A DNA stretch of 24,046 nt. It comes from DASUSH01 sp036375215. GTDB lineage: Bacteria > Actinomycetota > Thermoleophilia > Solirubrobacterales > 70-9. Position numbers and translations under genes: made by a program. Location of the stretch: the NCBI GenBank assembly GCA_036375215.1, contig DASUSH010000089.1, forward strand, positions 1 through 24,046. The letters are read 5' to 3'. This document shows positions 22,981 through 24,046 of this stretch, in pieces (position 1 is the stretch's first letter; each line of letters opens with the position of its first letter). The notes beneath the pieces are model-generated. The model saw nothing but the letters and a program-made list of their open reading frames with translations, was not told where the DNA came from and ran no database searches.

Positions 22981-23376
22981 ATGGCAGAAGAGAGCTACCC
23001 CGACGACCTGCTCTACCACCCCGAGCACGACTGGGCCAAGGTCGAGGGTGACACCGCCACGTTCGGGATCACCTGGTACGCGCAGGACGCCCTCGGCGAG
23101 GTCGTCTTCTTCGACCCGCCCGAGGCGGGCGCGAACGTGAAGAAGGACGGCCCGTACGCCGAGATCGAGTCGGTGAAGGCCGTCTCCGACGTCTACGCGC
23201 CGCTCTCCGGCGAGATCATCGAGGTGAACGAGGCGCTCTCCGACAGCCCGGAGACGCTCAACGACGACCCCTACACGGCCGGGTGGCTGGTCAAGGTGAA
23301 GCTCTCGGACCGCGCCGAGACCGAGCAGCTCCTGAGCGTCGACGACTACAAGCAGCTCCTCGAGAACGAGGACTAG
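22981..23376 (+). CDS. gcvH: Glycine cleavage system H protein
   Basis: GcvH is the lipoyl carrier that shuttles the aminomethyl intermediate between the P, T and L proteins. It has 131 residues. The N-terminus YPDDLLYHPEHDWAKVEGD and GITWYAQDALGEVVFFDPP are standard. The lipoylation motif is IESVKAVSDVYAP with Lys66. The C-terminal NDDPYTAGWLVKVKL segment is also typical. The ATG lies 1 nt after the gcvT stop, with AAGGAAG upstream inside gcvT, so the two are co-transcribed. A strong hairpin follows at 23389. Confidence 0.96.
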   Translation: MAEESYPDDLLYHPEHDWAKVEGDTATFGITWYAQDALGEVVFFDPPEAGANVKKDGPYAEIESVKAVSDVYAPLSGEIIEVNEALSDSPETLNDDPYTAGWLVKVKLSDRAETEQLLSVDDYKQLLENED

Positions 23377-23388
23377 CGAAGCCGCGCC

Positions 23389-23420
23389 GGGACGGAGGGG
23401 ACGGCTCCCCTCACCGTCCC
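23389..23420. terminator. Bidirectional hairpin between gcvH and the GNAT gene
   Basis: GGGACGG then AGGGGA (23389-23401) pairs with TCCCCT then CCGTCCC (23406-23420): 13 bp with a 4-nt loop CGGC and a 2-nt CA bulge. It fills the 45-nt gap between two convergent genes. There is no T-tract, which is common for strong GC hairpin terminators in high-GC genomes. Confidence 0.6.
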
Positions 23421-23421
23421 C

Positions 23422-24046
23422 TCACCACGCCCGCGCCCAGAGCCGGTAGTTGAAGAGCTCGCGGTAGCCCAGCCGCCGGTAGATCGACTCGCCCATCGAG
23501 GAGGCCTGGAGCGAGGCGAGCCGGGCGCCGCGGTCGAAGGCGGCGTTGGTCGCCGCGACCGTGAGCGCCGCCCCGGCGCCGCGCCCGCGCGCCGCAGCGG
23601 TCGTCCCGACCCAGCCGACGAAGCCGACGCCGTCGAGCACGCTGGTCATCGCCGTGGCCACGGGCTCGCCCTCGAGCTCGCCGATGAACGCGGCGCTCGC
23701 CTCGTGCAGGAGCGTCGCCGGCGGGAAGCGGTCGAAGGCGTCCTCGGGGAAGCCGATCGCGGGATAGGCGACCGCGCAGACCCGCCAGAAGGCGAGCGCG
23801 TCCGCCTCGTCGGCGACCGGGCGCAGCTCGAGGCCCGGGGAGGGCGGGGCGAAGAGCCGCCGCTCCGTCCCCATCGCCGGGTAGCGGTCGAGCGCCTTGA
23901 CGAGGCCGGCCGCCTCCGCCGCCGCCTCGAGCGAGGTGTCCTCGCCGGTCGCGCGGACGGTGACCACGTAATCGTGCCCGCGCTCCGCGAACCAGGCGTC
24001 GGCGCGCTCGACGAGCTCGGCGCCGTCGGGGCGCGAGTGGCCGCGG
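23422..24046 (-). CDS. GNAT-family N-acetyltransferase, 5' end beyond the window
   Basis: The frame stays open and coding-like from the stop at 23422 to the window edge, so at least 207 residues are visible and the start is outside. An internal GTG at 23967 could be called a start, but the 26 preceding codons (HSRPDGAELVERADAWFAERG and so on) run smoothly into the rest and look like protein. The acetyl-CoA-binding motif A is VGTTAAARGRGAGAALTVAA, and the C-terminal SMGESIYRRLGYRELFNYRLW is the usual GNAT ending. The substrate cannot be inferred. The gene is convergent with gcvH. Confidence 0.85.
   Translation of the reverse strand, partial: RGHSRPDGAELVERADAWFAERGHDYVVTVRATGEDTSLEAAAEAAGLVKALDRYPAMGTERRLFAPPSPGLELRPVADEADALAFWRVCAVAYPAIGFPEDAFDRFPPATLLHEASAAFIGELEGEPVATAMTSVLDGVGFVGWVGTTAAARGRGAGAALTVAATNAAFDRGARLASLQASSMGESIYRRLGYRELFNYRLWARAW

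Noticed and set aside
23422..23967. GNAT gene complete with a GTG start at 23967
   Set aside because: The 26 upstream codons to the window edge continue the frame with protein-like sequence, so I treat the gene as truncated by the window.

Overview
The window is very GC-rich, with dense and mostly co-directional genes. Its centre is a complete division and cell wall (dcw) cluster. MurE carries the DNPR signature of meso-diaminopimelate-adding enzymes, MurG has the GGTAGH variant of its first glycine loop, no ftsA lies between ftsQ and ftsZ, and several start codons look leaderless. Together these point to a high-GC Actinomycetota. A Thermoleophilia/Solirubrobacterales-type genome is my best guess, but this is inference from style and not a database match.

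Layout. (1) 1-188, minus strand: the 5' part of a macro-domain (ADP-ribose-binding) protein cut by the window edge. (2) 238-3080: three coupled genes for a Tad/type II secretion-like motor (CpaF/TadA ATPase, TadB, TadC) with no pilin or secretin gene after them. (3) 3084-3211: an array of a nested palindromic REP-like repeat. (4) 3232-4727: a BCP-like peroxiredoxin facing a two-helix membrane protein of DUF3137-like appearance; the two stops overlap. (5) 4735-5036: a control region with a palindromic operator candidate, a promoter overlapped by a 10-bp-periodic MraZ-box array, and a 17-bp GC-rich hairpin followed by AAATTTT just ahead of mraZ. (6) 5037-21291: mraZ, rsmH, ftsL-like, ftsI, [repeat], murE, murF, mraY, [two repeats], murD, ftsW, murG, murC, murB, ftsQ, [promoter region], ftsZ. 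(7) 21338-24046: greA (minus), gcvT-gcvH (plus), and a partial GNAT acetyltransferase (minus).

The dcw genes cover most of the path from UDP-MurNAc to a polymerised septal wall. MurB, C, D, E and F build the UDP-MurNAc-pentapeptide. MraY and MurG make lipid I and lipid II. FtsW polymerises glycan and FtsI cross-links it. FtsL and FtsQ are bitopic scaffold proteins and FtsZ is the cytoskeletal ring. MraZ is the expected cluster repressor and RsmH a 16S rRNA methyltransferase. Many junctions are 4-nt ATGA/GTGA overlaps (cpaF-tadB, murE-murF, murF-mraY, murD-ftsW, murG-murC, murC-murB), implying translational coupling. The chain is broken before murE and murD by the repeat, and before ftsZ by a long spacer; each of these genes then has its own candidate promoter.

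I see no clearly new multi-gene system. The most interesting signals are non-coding or architectural: the terminator-like hairpin between the mraZ promoter and mraZ; the same 40-nt palindromic repeat at three junctions, two of them inside the dcw cluster; a recurrent -10-like hexamer 7-8 nt upstream of start codons; a shared CTGCAA/TTGCAG palindrome; matching Pro/Ala tails on FtsL and FtsQ with basic cytoplasmic tails on FtsL and FtsW; and a 92-nt ftsW/murG coding overlap.
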